Below, piece by piece: positions 41,262 through 49,916 of a DNA stretch of 64,000 nucleotides (position 1 is the first letter of the stretch; each line of letters opens with the position of its first letter). The notes under the pieces were generated by a model. It had not been told where the DNA came from, did no database searches, and saw only the letters and a program-made list of their open reading frames with translations. Source of the DNA: Promicromonospora panici (GTDB lineage Bacteria > Actinomycetota > Actinomycetes > Actinomycetales > Cellulomonadaceae); the NCBI RefSeq assembly GCF_900608595.1, contig NZ_UWYY01000018.1:1-64000 (forward strand). The letters are read 5' to 3'. Both the position numbers and the translations under genes were made by a program.

Positions 41262-41291
41262 CCATGCCTGTCCAAAACCCGTATGGCATGG
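41262..41291. promoter_or_regulatory. Inverted repeat at the promoter of the sugar-acid operon
   Basis: CCATGCC (41262-41268) and GGCATGG (41285-41291) are exact complements spaced by 16 bp. They flank a minus-strand -35-like TTGGAC (41270-41275) with a plausible -10 near 41247-41252. Such spacing suits a dimeric repressor, but no regulator gene is adjacent. Confidence 0.45.
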
Positions 41292-41457
41292 ACTGATGCC
41301 CTGAGTGCATTCAGCGGCCCGCCCGGAGGGGCCTGCTATGGTCCACGTAGTCGTCCGGGGCCGCCTCGTCCCGGGCCAACGATGCTCTTCCGCCCGGTGA
41401 CAGGGGCGGCGGTGATGGCGTGTGTCCCGCCCTGCCGCAGTCCTGGAAGTCCCTCGG

Positions 41458-41509
41458 CGGGCCACGGGTCGCACCGCAGTAATCGGCACCAGCGACCCCG
41501 GGTGGCCCG
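41458..41509 (+). promoter_or_regulatory. Long hairpin in the MFS gene leader
   Basis: CGGGCCAC-GGGTCGC (41458-41472) pairs with GCGACCC (41492-41498) and GTGGCCCG (41502-41509), leaving only a three-base bulge and a 19-base loop. It ends 29 bp before the MFS start codon and 17 bp before its Shine-Dalgarno. An upstream GC-rich segment (about 41403-41438) can form a second stem. It may be an attenuator or riboswitch-like leader; I matched it to no known class. Confidence 0.5.
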
Positions 41510-41538
41510 TCCCGCCGGACGGCGTCAAAGGACACCCC

Positions 41539-42798
41539 ATGTCCCGTGCCACCACCGGCTACGGTCCACTGCTGCGCACCCCTGGCGCCGCCGCTTTCTT
41601 CCTCACCGCCGCCGTCGGACGTGTCGGCATCGCCATGACCGGGCTCGGCCTCGTCTGGCTGCTGCACGACCGCACCGGCTCCTACGCCACCGCCGGCCTG
41701 GCCACCGCCGGGTTCGCCCTCGCGGAGGCACTGGTCGGCCCGCACCTGGCCCGGCTGGTCGACCGGTTCGGCCAGACCCGCGTCCTGCCGTTCTACCTCC
41801 TGGCGCACGGCGCCGCCGTCGCCGGCCTCCTCGTGTCGACGACGCCGACCGCCGCCATCGTCGCCGCCACCTGCGCCGGGGCGGCCGTGCCCCAGCTCGG
41901 CGCTCTGTCCGGCGCACGCTGGGCCCACCTGCTGCGCGGCGAGCGCGCCGGCGAGCTGCCGAGCGCGTTCTCCCTGGAGTCGCTGGCGAACGCCACCGGG
42001 TTCCTCGTCGGCCCCGTCCTGGTCACCGCGCTCGGCGCGGCCGGTCACGCCGTGCTGGCCAGCGCCGTGGCCGCGGCCCTGATCCTCGGCGGAGGGGCGG
42101 CGCTCGCCGCCCAGCGCCGCACCGCACCCCCGCCTGCCCGGCCGGACGCCGACGGCGCGCCCCGGGAACGGTCCGGGCTGCTGTCGCGGGCGTTCCTGCT
42201 GCTGGCGTGCCTGAACCTGGCCATCGGGCTGTATTTCGGCACCATGGGCGTCGCGGTCACCGCCTTCGCCGTCGGCCACGGCGTACCCGCCGCGGCCACG
42301 CCGCTCATCGCCGCCTCCAGCATCAGCGGGCTGCTCGCCGGCTGGCTCTACGGGCTGCGCCGGCACCCGACCCCGGCGCACCGCCAGCTCGTCGTCGCCA
42401 CGACCTACCTGACGGCGACGGCAGTGCTCCTACCGCTGGCGCCGTCCGCGGTCTGGCTCGGCGCCGCCGTCGTGCTCACCGGGGCCGCGGTACCGCCGAT
42501 CCTCGTGCTGCTGACCGTCCTGACCGAGAGGTCGGTCCGGCCCGGGGTGCTCACCCAGGCCTTCACCTGGAACAACTCCGCCAGCGCGGCGGGATCGGCG
42601 CTCGCGGCCTCGCTGGCCGGACGAGCCGCCGACAGCTGGGGGCCGTCGGGCGCGCTCGCCCAGGCACCGGTGGCGGGGTTGCTCCTGGTGGTGCTGGCCC
42701 TTGTGCTCGCGGCCCTGCTCGGTAAGGCGGGGCTCGGTAGGGCCCGGCGTGGTCAGACCGGTGACCTGCGCGGCCGGCGGGTCAGCAGGGGGTCATGA
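41539..42798 (+). CDS. MFS transporter
   Basis: 419 residues from ATG 41539, which has AAAGGA seven bases upstream; an in-frame start at 41422 would translate the structured leader and is not favoured. Twelve membrane helices are visible, with a basic loop LARLVDRFGQTRVLP between helices 2 and 3, the usual MFS signature position. The central cytoplasmic loop is proline-rich (RRTAPPPARPDADG). Substrate unknown; the group is often annotated as drug or metabolite exporter. The last 46 bp overlap the convergent PAS-ANTAR gene. Confidence 0.8.
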   Translation: MSRATTGYGPLLRTPGAAAFFLTAAVGRVGIAMTGLGLVWLLHDRTGSYATAGLATAGFALAEALVGPHLARLVDRFGQTRVLPFYLLAHGAAVAGLLVSTTPTAAIVAATCAGAAVPQLGALSGARWAHLLRGERAGELPSAFSLESLANATGFLVGPVLVTALGAAGHAVLASAVAAALILGGGAALAAQRRTAPPPARPDADGAPRERSGLLSRAFLLLACLNLAIGLYFGTMGVAVTAFAVGHGVPAAATPLIAASSISGLLAGWLYGLRRHPTPAHRQLVVATTYLTATAVLLPLAPSAVWLGAAVVLTGAAVPPILVLLTVLTERSVRPGVLTQAFTWNNSASAAGSALAASLAGRAADSWGPSGALAQAPVAGLLLVVLALVLAALLGKAGLGRARRGQTGDLRGRRVSRGS

Positions 42799-43520
42799 CG
42801 CCGCGGCCGCTCCATGGGCCGGACGGCATCCAGGGCCTCGGCCAGCGAGTCCCGCGTGACGGTGACGCCGTCGCGGTTGCCGCGCAGCGCCGTCATCACC
42901 TGGTCGGCCGCCAGGCGCAGCGAGACACCGGCCTCGCGTGCGACGCCGACCAGGGTGTCGGCGGCCGTGGCCTCGTCCACCCCGCGAACCGCGACGATCA
43001 CGCCCTTGACCTGCTCGATCGTGGCCTGGCTGACGAAGGCGCGGTTCACCACGCCGTCGGACCGGCGGGCGAGCGCCTCCTTCTGGACCGGCGTGACGTC
43101 CACGACGTAGCCGACCAGCTGCGGCGAGCTGTCGCGGGCACCCTGGGACCCCTGGCCGGTCACCACCACCGACCGGGTCCGGCCGTGGCGGTCGACGATC
43201 CGGTGCGCGCACGCGAACGGCCGGCCGAGCCGGAGGGCCTCACCGGCCGCCCGGACGACGCGGCCGCGGTCGTCGGGGTGCTTGCGGGAGCGGAGTGCCT
43301 CGAGGCCCGGCTCGACCTCGTCACGCTTCCAGCCGTGCATGGTGTAGACCTCGTCGGACCACCACCAGGTGCCCGAGGCCAGCTCGACGCTGTACCGACC
43401 GACGAGCAGGTTGGTCCCGAGACCGAGGGTGCGGGACAGGTCTCCTGCCGAGAAGCCTGCTGCGGGTGCCGCAGCGGCGGCGTCGGCGAGGGCGGTCTGC
43501 GGTTGATCGAAGGAAGACAC
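42753..43520 (-). CDS. PAS and ANTAR domain RNA-binding antiterminator
   Basis: 255 residues from the GTG at 43520, which has GGGAGG five bases upstream; earlier in-frame codons lack such a signal. Residues 45-150 form a PAS fold (WWWSDEVYTMHGWKRDEVEPGLEALRSRKHPDDRGRV; FACAHRIVDRHGRTRSV). Residues 180-240 are an ANTAR domain (ATIEQVKGVIVAVRGVDEATAADTLVGVAREAG), which binds paired hairpins in nascent RNA to prevent termination. The PAS part probably senses a small ligand or redox state. The target transcript is unknown; the hairpin-rich MFS leader 1.2 kb away is a possibility. Confidence 0.82.
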   Translation of the reverse strand: MSSFDQPQTALADAAAAAPAAGFSAGDLSRTLGLGTNLLVGRYSVELASGTWWWSDEVYTMHGWKRDEVEPGLEALRSRKHPDDRGRVVRAAGEALRLGRPFACAHRIVDRHGRTRSVVVTGQGSQGARDSSPQLVGYVVDVTPVQKEALARRSDGVVNRAFVSQATIEQVKGVIVAVRGVDEATAADTLVGVAREAGVSLRLAADQVMTALRGNRDGVTVTRDSLAEALDAVRPMERPRRHDPLLTRRPRRSPV

Positions 43521-43615
43521 ATGAACCTCCCAGTTCCGATTTCGGACCGGGAGCCGCTTCATGACTCCGAGTATCAGAGTATAGAGCAGCAGGGACGATT
43601 CGGACAGTCGAGGTG

Positions 43616-44752
43616 TCAGATCGTTGACGCAGGCAGGTCGTCGAGCGGGACGAGCAGGGCCGAATCGCCCCGCTTCCAGCGCTCCAGCATGAACCGGCCG
43701 ACGTCGCCGTCGACCGCCAGGCACGCGGCGGCGCCGAACAGGATGTCGTCGCGCAGCGCCGGCTCCTGCTCGGCGAGCCGGCCCGCGAGGTCGCGGGCGG
43801 CGATCTGCTCGTGCACCGAGTCGGCCTCGACGTGCTCGTCGAAATAGTCGGTAGTGTCCGTGCCGTACCCGAGCCGCCGGAACCCGTCGCTGTACAGCCG
43901 GCAGGGGATCGCGGACGTGATCTCGTACGCGGCCAGGTGCCCGACGATCGCTCCCCGCAACCGGCGGTGCAGCGCGAACAGCGACATCGTGTTCAGCGAG
44001 GCGAGGATCGGCGCGGGAGCGGCGTCGAGGTACCGGCCGTAGGTGTCGTCGAGCCCGGCGCCGCGCATCGCACGCGCGAAGAGCTCAGCGTGCAGCCGGC
44101 CCGGCCGGCCCCCGCCGTACTCGTCCGCCTGGATCTCCACCAGCGCCGCCTTGGGCGTTCCGTACAGTCGCGGTATCGCCCACGTGTGCGGGTCGGCCTC
44201 CATGAGCTGGTAGATCGACCGCAGGGCCAGGAGCTCGCGCGCCTGCCCGACGTCGGCGTGCTTGGCGAGGTACCGCGCGAGGCTGGGCGGGCCGTCGGTC
44301 TCGGCGAGCTCGAACAGCCGGCGGGCGACGGCGGCGGCGTCGGCCCCGTCGCACGTCGGCTGCCCCGCCCGCACCCGTACGGCCGCCTCGAACGGGCGCT
44401 CGAGCGCGTGCCGCACGGCCAGCACCGACGGCTCCCACTCCCAGGCGTCGTCGATCCCCTCGACGCCCCGGTGATGCAGCTCGTACAGGACCGTCAGGGC
44501 GAGCTGCAGGTCGCCGTCGCCCAGGACGGCGTCGGGTGACGCGTCGTCGTGCACGCCGGCGGCGACCGCCTCGCGGAGCGGGGCGAGCTGCCCTGCCGGA
44601 TCGGCGGCGGGCGGCCCGGCGCTGAGACCTGCGAGCAGGGCGGAGCTCAACGGGCCGCGCGGACGAGGAAGCGGGAGACGGGCCCCCTCGCGGGAGACAC
44701 GCCGGCCGGCGTCGCCCGCGGAGGTGCGGTCTCGCAGCGGGGTTGAGGTCAT
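43616..44752 (-). CDS. Haem-oxygenase-like iron-containing redox enzyme family protein
   Basis: 378 residues from ATG 44752 with AGGAG eight bases upstream. The C-terminal 230 residues have the helical haem-oxygenase-like fold with metal-site candidates ALVEIQADEYGGGRPGRLHAELF and DYFDEHVEADSVHEQ, where Glu/Asp and His are spaced as in HDO diiron oxidases. About 100 helical residues precede it. HDO members act on amines, fatty acids or amino-acid tails in natural-product pathways, but no biosynthesis genes are near. Substrate unknown; stand-alone gene. Confidence 0.72.
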   Translation of the reverse strand: MTSTPLRDRTSAGDAGRRVSREGARLPLPRPRGPLSSALLAGLSAGPPAADPAGQLAPLREAVAAGVHDDASPDAVLGDGDLQLALTVLYELHHRGVEGIDDAWEWEPSVLAVRHALERPFEAAVRVRAGQPTCDGADAAAVARRLFELAETDGPPSLARYLAKHADVGQARELLALRSIYQLMEADPHTWAIPRLYGTPKAALVEIQADEYGGGRPGRLHAELFARAMRGAGLDDTYGRYLDAAPAPILASLNTMSLFALHRRLRGAIVGHLAAYEITSAIPCRLYSDGFRRLGYGTDTTDYFDEHVEADSVHEQIAARDLAGRLAEQEPALRDDILFGAAACLAVDGDVGRFMLERWKRGDSALLVPLDDLPASTI

Positions 44753-44996
44753 GGGGAGAACTCCTGATCGTGCACGGGCCGCGCCACTGCTCGACGCCGC
44801 GCCCATCGTGCGCACGAAGCGGCCGACTCGCGAGCCGTGCGACCGCGCTCGCCCGGGTTGCGAGTGGCATCCGTCGTCCTACGTTGGGGCCGAGGTCAGG
44901 AAGAGGCCGCACCAGGGGAGCGCGGACCACTGTGGCCCATGCTCCCTGAACCCGCCCGGTCGATCTCCGGGCGCGGACGACGACAGGAGTCCGACC

Positions 44997-45686
44997 ATGA
45001 GCGAGACGGATGTTCCGTACGGGGCAAGGCCCGGGTCGCAGCACACGTGGGCGCCCGGCGCGGCGCCCGACAGCGCCGACCCGGGCGGCGGCGGTGTGAG
45101 GGAGCGGGTCGCCGAGACGGCGTCGCGCGTGGGCGACGCCGGACGGGAGACGGCCCACGACGCGAGGGAGGGGGCGCGCGATGTCGCCCACGAGGCCACC
45201 GACCAGGCCCGCGGCCTGGCCGACCGCACCCGGACAGAGCTGAGGTCGCAGGCGGGGTCGCAGCAGCAGCGGCTCGCCGCCGGCCTGCGCTCCCTGGGGG
45301 ACGAGCTGAGCCAGATGGCCGGCGGCACCCAGGACCCGGGCTACGCGAGCGACATCGTGGAGCGCGCGGGCGACGCCACCAGACGCGCGGCCCAGTGGTT
45401 CGAGGAGCGTGAGCCTGCCACCGTGCTGCACGAGGTCGAGAACTTCGCCAGGCGTCGGCCGGGTGTGTTCCTCGCGGTGGCGGCGGGCGCCGGGCTGATC
45501 GTCGGGCGGTTCCTGCGCGGCGCGAAGGACGCGCCGGACGACGGCGGCGGGAGCACCGAGACCGCTGGGACGACCGCGCGGACCGGGATTCCGGCGGGGC
45601 ACATGCCCCCGACTCTCCCGCCGACGGCGCCGGACGGCCCGCGGCCACAGACCGCCGGGGGTGACACCGATGTCGAGCACACGTGA
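44997..45686 (+). CDS. Envelope stress protein with amphipathic repeats, YtxH/DUF883-like
   Basis: 229 residues from ATG 44997 with AGGAG upstream. The N-terminal 60 residues are Gly/Pro-rich, followed by a long amphipathic helix region with 11-residue-like repeats (RVAETASRVGDAGRETAHDAREGARDV), a single membrane helix (PGVFLAVAAGAGLIVGRFL) and a disordered tail. The architecture resembles YtxH/ElaB-type envelope stress proteins. It is first in a row of four overlapping genes. The biochemical role is not known. Confidence 0.6.
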   Translation: MSETDVPYGARPGSQHTWAPGAAPDSADPGGGGVRERVAETASRVGDAGRETAHDAREGARDVAHEATDQARGLADRTRTELRSQAGSQQQRLAAGLRSLGDELSQMAGGTQDPGYASDIVERAGDATRRAAQWFEEREPATVLHEVENFARRRPGVFLAVAAGAGLIVGRFLRGAKDAPDDGGGSTETAGTTARTGIPAGHMPPTLPPTAPDGPRPQTAGGDTDVEHT

Positions 45687-46152
45687 CCCGTTCGCCGCGT
45701 CCACCGCGGCGGAGCACACGACGACCGGCGGCGGGGCACCCACGCCGGGTGCCTCGGCGGGCTCGGGCAAGGAGCCGAGCGTCGGCGAGCTCGTCGGCGA
45801 GGTCAGCCGTGACCTGTCGACGCTGGTCCGGCAGGAGATCGAGCTGGCGAAGGCGGAGGCGAAGCAGTCCGCGCAGCGGGCCGGGAAGGGCGCCGGGATG
45901 TTCGGCGGCGCCGGGGTGGCGGGCCACATGGTCCTGCTGTTCCTGTCCCTCGCGCTGTGGTGGGCGCTCGGCACCGTCATGGGCTTCGGCTGGTCGGCGC
46001 TCGTCGTGGCCGCGGTCTGGGCCGTGGTCGCCGGCGTGCTCGCCCTGCGCGGGCGCACGGAGCTGCGGTCGGTCGAGGGGATGCCGCAGACCGCCGACTC
46101 GGTCAGGAAGATCCCCAGCGCACTGCGCGGACACGAGGAGGAGAACTCATGA
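45670..46152 (+). CDS. Phage-holin-superfamily membrane protein (DUF1469 type)
   Basis: 160 residues from ATG 45670 (GTG at 45661 is an alternative); it overlaps the preceding gene by 17 bp. A 50-residue soluble segment with SVGELVGEVSRDLSTLVRQEIELAKAEA is typical of this family, followed by two membrane helices (MVLLFLSLALWWALG; ALVVAAVWAVVAGVLAL). Despite the holin name, chromosomal copies in actinobacteria are not phage genes and seem to belong to envelope maintenance. The stop overlaps the next start (ATGA). Confidence 0.8.
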   Translation: MSSTRDPFAASTAAEHTTTGGGAPTPGASAGSGKEPSVGELVGEVSRDLSTLVRQEIELAKAEAKQSAQRAGKGAGMFGGAGVAGHMVLLFLSLALWWALGTVMGFGWSALVVAAVWAVVAGVLALRGRTELRSVEGMPQTADSVRKIPSALRGHEEENS

Positions 46153-46775
46153 GCACCAGCGACCCGCAGGAGATCAGGGCGGACATCGAACGCACGCGCG
46201 GCGAGCTGAGCCGCGACGTCGACACGCTCGGCGACCGGGTGAACCCGAGCCAAGTGGCGCGGCGCAGGATGGACCGGGCACGGTCCGGCCTGGCGCACGT
46301 CCGGGATCGGGTGATGGGCACGGCGCACGACACGATGGACACGGCCCAGGGCACCACGCACGAGATGGCTGACCGGGGCCGGGAGGCGGCGTCGTCCGTC
46401 GCCGACTCAGCTCGGCACACCGCGTCGTCCGTCGCCGAGAGCACCCGGTCGGCACCGCGCAGGGTGCGCGAGCAGACTGAGGGCAACCCGCTGGCGGCGG
46501 GCGTCGTGGCCTTCGGGATCGGTCTGGTGCTCGCGTCGGTCGTCCCGTCGAGCCGCACGGAGCAGCGGGCCGCCAAGGCCGTCGAGGAGAAGGCGGAACC
46601 GCTCGTCGAGGGCGCGCGGTCGGCGGCGTCGGAGATCGCCCACGACCTCGAGGAGCCGGCCCGCGAGAGCGTCGACGCCGTCCGCGACGCCGCGAAGGAC
46701 GCGGCGCAGTCCGTCGGTGAGCACGGCCGCGAGGCCGCGGCCGACGTCCGCTCGCGGACGACCGGCAGCGAATGA
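46149..46775 (+). CDS. DUF3618 domain protein
   Basis: 208 residues. The N-terminus QEIRADIERTRGELSRDVDTLGDRVNPSQVARRR is the DUF3618 signature. A long, charged helical region with repeated SVADSARHTASSVAESTRSAPRR follows, then one membrane helix (GVVAFGIGLVLASVVPSS) and another amphipathic helix. Genes of this family usually follow DUF1469 genes, as here. Probable peripheral membrane structural protein; function not established. Confidence 0.82.
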   Translation: MSTSDPQEIRADIERTRGELSRDVDTLGDRVNPSQVARRRMDRARSGLAHVRDRVMGTAHDTMDTAQGTTHEMADRGREAASSVADSARHTASSVAESTRSAPRRVREQTEGNPLAAGVVAFGIGLVLASVVPSSRTEQRAAKAVEEKAEPLVEGARSAASEIAHDLEEPARESVDAVRDAAKDAAQSVGEHGREAAADVRSRTTGSE

Positions 46776-47908
46776 GCCCACCGAGAGTCCTGGGGGATGA
46801 CATGGCCGACGTCAACGAGACATCCGACCGGTCCGAGGCCCCGCCGCCGGACGACCGGCGCAAGCCGGACTCGCCGCCGGACCTGCGTCGTCGGACCTGG
46901 GTGCACGTCCTGCGCACCACGGGGCGGCAGTTCTCCCGGGACCAGTGCCTGGACCTGGCCGCCGCCCTGACCTACTACGCGGTGCTCGCCGCCGCGCCGG
47001 CCCTGCTGGCGCTCGTCTCCGTGCTGGGTCTGGTGGGCAGCGGCGGGCAGGCCGTCGAGCGGGTGATCGGCACGATGGAGGGCGTCGTCCCGCCGGACGT
47101 GCTCTCGATCGTCCAGCCGCTCGTCGAGAACGCCGCCGAGAACGGGGGCGGGGCGGGCCTCGCCCTCGTCCTCGGTGTCTTGCTCGCCCTGTGGTCCGCC
47201 TCCGGGTACGTCGGCGCCTTCGGGCGCGCGATGAACCGGGTGTACGGGATCGACGAGGGCCGCCCGGTCTGGAAGCTCCGCCCGGTGCTGTTGCTGGTCA
47301 CCCTGGTGGCCGTCGTCATAGCTGCCCTGGTCGTCGCGGCGCTCGCGCTCAGCGGGCCGGTCGCGCAGGCGGTGGGCGACGCCGTCGGCCTGGGTGCGAC
47401 GGCGGTGACGGCCTGGAACATCGCCAAGTGGCCGGTGGTGCTGCTGCTGGTCGTGGCGCTGGTCGCGATCCTCTACCGCGTCACGCCGAACGTGCGGCAG
47501 CCCAGGATGCGCTGGCTCAGCGTGGGCGCGTTCGTCGCGATCCTCGTGTGGGTGCTCGCGTCCGCGGCGTTCGGCCTGTACGTCGCCACGTTCGCGAGCT
47601 ACGACGCCACCTACGGGTCGCTGGCGGGGATCATCGTGTTCCTCCTGTGGCTGTGGATCACGAACCTCGCCCTGCTCTTCGGCGCCGAGCTGGACGCGGA
47701 GCTGGAGCGGGGCCGCGAGCTCCAAGGCGGCATCGCCGCCGAGGAGACGGTCCAGCTACCGCCCAAGGACGCGCGCGCGAGCGAGAAGCGGGAGGCCAAG
47801 TGGCGGCAGGAGGTGGAGCGCGGCCGGGAGCTCCGGGTGGCTGCGACCCGGGCGGGCGACGGCGACGCCGCGAACCGGACCCGTTCCGCCGACCACACTG
47901 ACCACTGA
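46772..47908 (+). CDS. YihY/BrkB family inner-membrane protein
   Basis: 378 residues if it starts at ATG 46772 (overlapping the DUF3618 stop); ATG 46802 with GGGGGA upstream is equally plausible. A 35-residue acidic leader precedes six membrane helices; DQCLDLAAALTYYAVLAAAPALLALVSVLG is the family's N-terminal signature and YDATYGSLAGIIVFLLWLWITNLALLFGAELDAELER the C-terminal one. The family was once called ribonuclease BN but is a membrane protein of unclear transport function. It closes the four-gene envelope cluster. Confidence 0.87.
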   Translation: MSPPRVLGDDMADVNETSDRSEAPPPDDRRKPDSPPDLRRRTWVHVLRTTGRQFSRDQCLDLAAALTYYAVLAAAPALLALVSVLGLVGSGGQAVERVIGTMEGVVPPDVLSIVQPLVENAAENGGGAGLALVLGVLLALWSASGYVGAFGRAMNRVYGIDEGRPVWKLRPVLLLVTLVAVVIAALVVAALALSGPVAQAVGDAVGLGATAVTAWNIAKWPVVLLLVVALVAILYRVTPNVRQPRMRWLSVGAFVAILVWVLASAAFGLYVATFASYDATYGSLAGIIVFLLWLWITNLALLFGAELDAELERGRELQGGIAAEETVQLPPKDARASEKREAKWRQEVERGRELRVAATRAGDGDAANRTRSADHTDH

Positions 47909-47923
47909 GCCTGAGGAGGCGGC

Positions 47924-48199
47924 ATGACGACGTTCCACGACCCGGCGCCCCACGACGGCCGGCCGGCCCACGACGGCCCGACGGCCGATCCCGTGTCGGC
48001 CGATCCCGTGGAGGTCACCGTCACGGCGTGCCCCGACGGGCCGCTCCTCGTGCGCGGCCCGGCGGCGATCCTTGGCCCGGACGGTGAGCCCGTGCCGCGC
48101 CGTCGGGCAACGGTGGCACTGTGCCGCTGCGGCGGCACCGCCGTCGCGCCCTGGTGCGACGGGACGCACAAGGTGAACGGCTACCGCTCCGGCGGCTGA
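47924..48199 (+). CDS. CDGSH-type iron-sulfur protein
   Basis: 91 residues. The CDGSH box is complete, CRCGGTAVAPWCDGTH (Cys-Cys-Cys-His ligands for a [2Fe-2S] cluster). The N-terminal half is a variable stretch and a beta strand (VEVTVTACPDGPLLVRGP) typical of actinobacterial single-domain members. These soluble proteins are thought to take part in redox or cluster transfer. The last 19 bp overlap the convergent SDR gene. Confidence 0.87.
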   Translation: MTTFHDPAPHDGRPAHDGPTADPVSADPVEVTVTACPDGPLLVRGPAAILGPDGEPVPRRRATVALCRCGGTAVAPWCDGTHKVNGYRSGG

Positions 48200-49797
48200 C
48201 CCTGCGGAGGCTCGCCCTCCGGAGGACGGACGCGGAACGCCCGCTCGCGCGCGTACGCGTGGAACCGGTCGAGCATCTCGATCTGCCGGTGGTCCAGCTC
48301 GACGAGCTCGTCGAGCTGCGCGGGGTCCAGACCGATCTCACCGGCGTGCTCCCGCAGGGTCTGCCAGCCGCCGATCTTGCCCACCACGACCGACCGCATG
48401 ACCTCCGCCTCCAGCACCGCCGACATCGGCGACCGCTCGACGACCCGCCCGTTGAGCTTGAGCCGCCCCACCTTCTCGCCGAGCCACGCCGCCACCTGCC
48501 GGTGCCTGCGCATGGGCACCCCGAGGCGGTCGATCAGGTCGCGGTAGAGCTCGCGCTCGCCGCGCAGCTGCTCGGTGGCCTCGGCCAGCTCGGCATGGAA
48601 GGGCGTGTCCCGGTAGCGGCGCGTCATCAGCTCCATCCGCTCCAGCCCCGCCGTCGCGCCGGTGAGATGGTCGGAGAGGTACAGGCCGAACAGGGTGCGG
48701 TCCATCGAGTCCGGGATCCGCACGCCCCCGCGGTGCCGCAGCGGGATCACCGACGCGCCGGCCGGCCGCGGCGTCGCGGGGCGCAGGGGAGCGGAGCGCA
48801 CCCCCTGCCCGACCGCCATGCCGGCGAGCAGCTCCTCGATCGCCTCGGCGGCGGTGTGCCGCGGCGCCCACCCGAGCTCGGACCTGATCCGCGTGGTGTC
48901 GAGCACCGGCACCGTCATCGCCATGTCGAGCCAGCCCGGGTCGGCGCGCACCAGGCGGCCGTCGTACGCCGCGGCCAGCGCGGCGCGCACGACGGCGGGA
49001 GGCAGCTCGACCAGACGGCCATGGCCCACGATCCGGGCGAGGTCCGCGCCGCGCAGCAGGTCGTCGGCCGCCACGTTGAACGCGCCGACGGCCCCCTCGA
49101 CGATCACCCGCCGGTACGCGTCGGCGACGTCCGCCGCGTGCGCGGCCTGCACCCGCAGCCCGGCGGGCAGCGGCAGCACGGGCGGACGGCCCCGCTGCAG
49201 CAGCTGCACCGGTACGAGCGGCCCGAGGAAGTACCGCACCACCGACTGGGCGGCGTCGGCCTGGAAGGTGAGCGAGGGCCGCATGCGGGCCACGGCGAGG
49301 TCGGGGTGCTCGGCCTCCAGCTCGTCCAGCACCCGCTCCTGCGCCGCCTTGTCCACGCTGTAGTGCGACGTCGGTATACCTTCGGTGGGCCAGTCCTCGC
49401 GCCGCGGCTCGTCGTCGTCGGCGGGGGAGTAGGCCCCGACCGACGACGCGACGACCAGGTGCGGCACCCCGGCGCGCAGCACGGCCTCGGCCACCCGCCG
49501 GGTGCCCTCCACGTTGGTGCGGCGCAGCAGGTCGCGCTCGCGGTTCGGCTGGACGAGCCAGGCCAGGTGCACGACGACGTCCGCGCCGCGGAACTGCTCG
49601 GTCAGCTGTTCGACCACGGTCCCGTCCTCGGCCGCGAGGTCGACGGGCACCCACTCGGCGTGCCGGTAGGGCTCGGCGCTGCGGTCGGGCAGCCGCCGGG
49701 CCGTGCCCAGCACGGACGTGACCCGCGGCTCCTCGTGCAGCGCGCGCAGCAGCGCCGTCCCGACACTTCCCGTGGCTCCGACGACGACTGTGCGCAT
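48181..49797 (-). CDS. NAD-dependent epimerase/SDR fused to a C-terminal helical domain
   Basis: 538 residues from ATG 49797. Residues 1-340 are an extended SDR: VVVGATGSVGTALLRAL cofactor loop, VVHLAWLVQP, VVASSVGAYSP and the catalytic YSVDK. After a 30-residue linker, residues 375-525 are all-helical (DRTLFGLYLSDHLTGATAGLERME; AAWLGEKVGRLKLNG; LEAEVMRSVVVGKIGGWQTL). That module resembles a stand-alone actinobacterial protein of about 170 residues with a ferritin-like look, although a complete diiron ExxH pair is not evident. Substrate unknown. The fusion suggests the helical domain places or regulates the reductase. Confidence 0.78.
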   Translation of the reverse strand: MRTVVVGATGSVGTALLRALHEEPRVTSVLGTARRLPDRSAEPYRHAEWVPVDLAAEDGTVVEQLTEQFRGADVVVHLAWLVQPNRERDLLRRTNVEGTRRVAEAVLRAGVPHLVVASSVGAYSPADDDEPRREDWPTEGIPTSHYSVDKAAQERVLDELEAEHPDLAVARMRPSLTFQADAAQSVVRYFLGPLVPVQLLQRGRPPVLPLPAGLRVQAAHAADVADAYRRVIVEGAVGAFNVAADDLLRGADLARIVGHGRLVELPPAVVRAALAAAYDGRLVRADPGWLDMAMTVPVLDTTRIRSELGWAPRHTAAEAIEELLAGMAVGQGVRSAPLRPATPRPAGASVIPLRHRGGVRIPDSMDRTLFGLYLSDHLTGATAGLERMELMTRRYRDTPFHAELAEATEQLRGERELYRDLIDRLGVPMRRHRQVAAWLGEKVGRLKLNGRVVERSPMSAVLEAEVMRSVVVGKIGGWQTLREHAGEIGLDPAQLDELVELDHRQIEMLDRFHAYARERAFRVRPPEGEPPQGQPPER

Positions 49798-49916
49798 GGA
49801 GCCACCGTGACCCCGTGCCGGGGCACTCGCATCCGACGTCGGCCGGGGTGACCGATGCCGCCCCGCGGCGCGGGCGGCACCTCGCGTGTGCACGCGTGTT
49901 CGCCCATGCTGGCGGT

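Larger units (their letters stand above)
41207..41538. other. 332-bp gap: divergent promoters and structured leader
   Basis: The left third holds the minus-strand promoter of the sugar-acid operon. The right part, from about 41395 to 41510, is strongly self-complementary on the plus strand and would be the leader of the MFS gene. No small gene with a credible start was found in it. Confidence 0.6.

Noticed and set aside
41395..41538. Cobalamin or guanidine riboswitch
   Set aside because: Strong stems exist, but the conserved boxes of these classes could not be found; left as an unclassified structured leader.
45670..46152. Prophage lysis gene
   Set aside because: Holin-superfamily name only; neighbours are chromosomal envelope genes and no other phage genes are present.
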